In this document: one piece after another, positions 5,120 to 5,887 of the stretch
Layout of the letters: each line of letters opens with the position of its first letter
Numbering within the stretch: position 1 is the stretch's first letter
From: Candidatus Cloacimonadota bacterium
Lineage (GTDB): Bacteria; Cloacimonadota; Cloacimonadia; Cloacimonadales; JAJBBL01
Direction: 5' to 3'
NCBI GenBank assembly: GCA_020532365.1
Contig: JAJBBL010000093.1
Span: 1-5,887 of the forward strand
DNA length: 5,887 nt
The notes under the pieces: model-generated
What the model was told of the DNA's origin: nothing
What the model saw: the letters and a program-made list of their open reading frames with translations, nothing else
Databases searched by the model: none
Translations under genes and position numbers: made by a program

Positions 5120-5887
5120 ATACTGAATACGAAGCTATAAATTCCAGCACTCGAGGATATCAAGGTGTGTCATTTCCTGATGCAGAGTTTGAGGAGTATT
5201 TAAGAGGGCCTGTAAAAAATAAGCTTAATGATCAAGAGACAAATAAGGATTTGTTGGATATTCTTGATGTTATTAAAAGTGACACAGGTTTTAAGAGTGA
5301 TATTTTACTTGCTGATATTCAGAGCTTAGTGGGCAGTAGAGCAAGTTTTCGCACTTGGGAGATAGGCGAGGCTTTTGCTGAAGAAGTTTTGAGCAATGAG
5401 TTTCAATGTCGTTTTTACTGGAATGCTCGTAGAGATTCTCGTAACCCTAATGAAAATAGAGCTGGTGCGGACTTAGTAGGTTTTATTGAAAGTCAAAACG
5501 AAGTATATTTTCTCTTTGGTGAGGTAAAGACTTCATCAGAGGACAGGAAGCCACCAACTGTTATGAAAAGTATGGAGAGTCAACTAAAACAACTTGCTGA
5601 AAGCCAAAAGGTTAGACTTAACCTTATTAAATATCTTTGTAGTAAAAAAGAATCGTTAAGCGATGGATCCTCTTTTAAAACAGATTTTAATCGAGCGATA
5701 AGAAGTTACTATAAAGATGAAAAGATGCAACTCATGGGGGTGTTGGTAAGGGATACTGAAGTTGACAAAAAAGATATTTCTGGAAGCTATAATTTCCTCG
5801 ATAAACTGGTTAAAGATTCTTATGGAATACGGTTGGTAGCGATGTATGTCTCGGTACCTGAACAAAAGTGGTCAACTATCATGAATA
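5116..5887 (+). CDS. PD-(D/E)XK nuclease-like protein, incomplete at window end
   Basis: This frame is open from 5116 to the window edge (257 codons, no stop), so the C-terminus is missing. The centre matches the PD-(D/E)XK fold: a helix with acidic residues (RTWEIGEAFAEEVL, 79-92), then GADLVGF (117-123, Asp119), a beta hairpin, and FGEVKTS (134-140, Glu136 and Lys138). All three core catalytic residues are in place, so an active DNA nuclease is plausible. The next helix (SMESQLKQLAESQKVR) is polar and amphipathic. The family is not certain. The pattern resembles the nuclease component of two-gene defence systems such as HamA of Hachiman (DUF1837-like), in which a helicase follows, but I cannot confirm this from sequence alone. 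The only ribosome binding signal is a weak GAAGA in the preceding 28-aa ORF, which overlaps by four bases, so coupling is likely. Upstream stops in frame (nearest at 5083-5085) leave ATG 5116 as the best start. Confidence 0.85.
   Translation, partial: MNTEYEAINSSTRGYQGVSFPDAEFEEYLRGPVKNKLNDQETNKDLLDILDVIKSDTGFKSDILLADIQSLVGSRASFRTWEIGEAFAEEVLSNEFQCRFYWNARRDSRNPNENRAGADLVGFIESQNEVYFLFGEVKTSSEDRKPPTVMKSMESQLKQLAESQKVRLNLIKYLCSKKESLSDGSSFKTDFNRAIRSYYKDEKMQLMGVLVRDTEVDKKDISGSYNFLDKLVKDSYGIRLVAMYVSVPEQKWSTIMN

Noticed and set aside
5656..5865. Reverse-strand 69-aa ORF near the window end.
   Set aside because: It is fully antisense to the nuclease-like gene, which has clear motifs.

Overview
The window reads as accessory, defence-island DNA from an AT-rich bacterium. 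GTAG-type REP-like hairpins and Shine-Dalgarno-led, overlapping genes suggest a Gram-negative, perhaps a gammaproteobacterium. That is inference: no rRNA, tRNA or housekeeping gene is present to fix the taxon.

The layout alternates genes with repeats. A block of dispersed repeats (1-515) leads into a two-gene operon (525-2559): a patatin-like phospholipase with intact GGGxKG, GTSTG and DGG motifs, overlapped by 8 bases by a cGAS/DncV-like nucleotidyltransferase (CD-NTase) with intact GS, DxD and third-Asp motifs. This is a minimal (type I) CBASS anti-phage operon. The synthase is expected to make a cyclic nucleotide on phage infection, and that signal would switch on the phospholipase to degrade the membrane. 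No Cap2/Cap3, HORMA or TRIP13 gene is present.

A second repeat block (2560-3020) holds two tandem copies of a composite unit of about 230 bases. It is followed by a well-formed 257-aa protein of unknown function (3123-3896), whose stop codon overlaps the start of a 33-codon ORF made largely of repeat sequence. This gene may have lost a downstream partner.

A third repeat block (3924-4280) repeats the same boxes. After it come a possible 36-aa hydrophobic peptide (4508-4618) and roughly 350 bases of broken frames that look like decayed DNA. A promoter-like site inside an inverted repeat (4970-5006) then precedes a 28-aa ORF (5033-5119). That ORF overlaps by four bases a large ORF (5116 to the window end, incomplete). 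The large ORF carries a GAD...GEVKTS motif typical of PD-(D/E)XK nucleases, so it is probably the first large gene of another defence or restriction system.

The most notable large-scale feature is that the same composite repeat separates unrelated gene modules, giving a cassette-like layout without recognisable integron attC sites or transposases.
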